Shown here piece after piece: positions 14,168 through 14,168 of a stretch of 14,168 bases of DNA; positions within the stretch are counted from its first letter, which is position 1; each line of letters starts with the position of its first letter. This DNA comes from Bacteroidales bacterium (GTDB taxonomy: Bacteria > Bacteroidota > Bacteroidia > Bacteroidales > WCHB1-69): NCBI GenBank assembly GCA_031266895.1, contig JAISAD010000166.1:1-14168 (forward strand). Direction: 5' to 3'. Made by a program: the position numbers and the translations under genes. The notes under the pieces are model-generated. The model was not told the origin of the DNA, did not search any database, and was given only the letters and a program-made list of their open reading frames with translations.

Positions 14168-14168
14168 G

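Overview
The window comes from a Bacteroidota chromosome, most likely Bacteroidales or a close relative. The grounds are a C-terminal type IX secretion (T9SS) sorting domain, a C69 dipeptidase, a PorT-like outer membrane barrel, Bacteroidota-style lipoproteins, and several matches to the phylum's -7 promoter box TAnnTTTG. Genus cannot be fixed from the sequence. No tRNA, rRNA, CRISPR array, insertion sequence or phage gene was seen.

Layout, left to right. (1) 2-778 (+): the 3' end of a C69 dipeptidase, cut by the window edge. (2) 825-4845 (-): an AT-rich block with a small HTH protein (825-1091), a 1070-residue secreted subtilisin-like protease with a T9SS sorting domain (1199-4411), and a 145-residue exported protein of unknown function (4408-4845). 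The last two overlap by ATGA and share a promoter and a terminator (1154-1190). (3) 4846-5171: a 326-base divergent region with one promoter box for each side and two inverted repeats. (4) 5172-8760 (+): phosphoglycerate kinase, a PHP-domain phosphoesterase two bases behind it, and a membrane histidine kinase that probably has its own promoter. (5) 8799-14168 (-): a tightly packed run transcribed leftward: atpB (partial), atpE, a terminator-shaped hairpin, atpF, an outer membrane barrel, a DUF4249-like lipoprotein, an agmatinase, a flippase-like membrane protein and an RfaE2-type heptose-phosphate nucleotidyltransferase.

How the genes work together. The dipeptidase and the secreted protease fit an organism that lives partly on peptides. 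pgk is central glycolysis. The atp genes supply the Fo part of the ATP synthase, but the F1 genes expected after atpF (atpH, atpA, atpG) are absent and envelope genes follow instead. The leftward run then mixes envelope functions with polyamine metabolism.

Points most worth a second look: the terminator-like hairpin between atpE and atpF; the Fo genes separated from F1; a consensus promoter inside the last codons of the agmatinase gene; the sharp base-composition step inside the protease gene at a domain boundary; and the translationally coupled unknown protein in front of the protease, which has an unusually strong Shine-Dalgarno sequence. I did not find a convincing new defence or mobile system.
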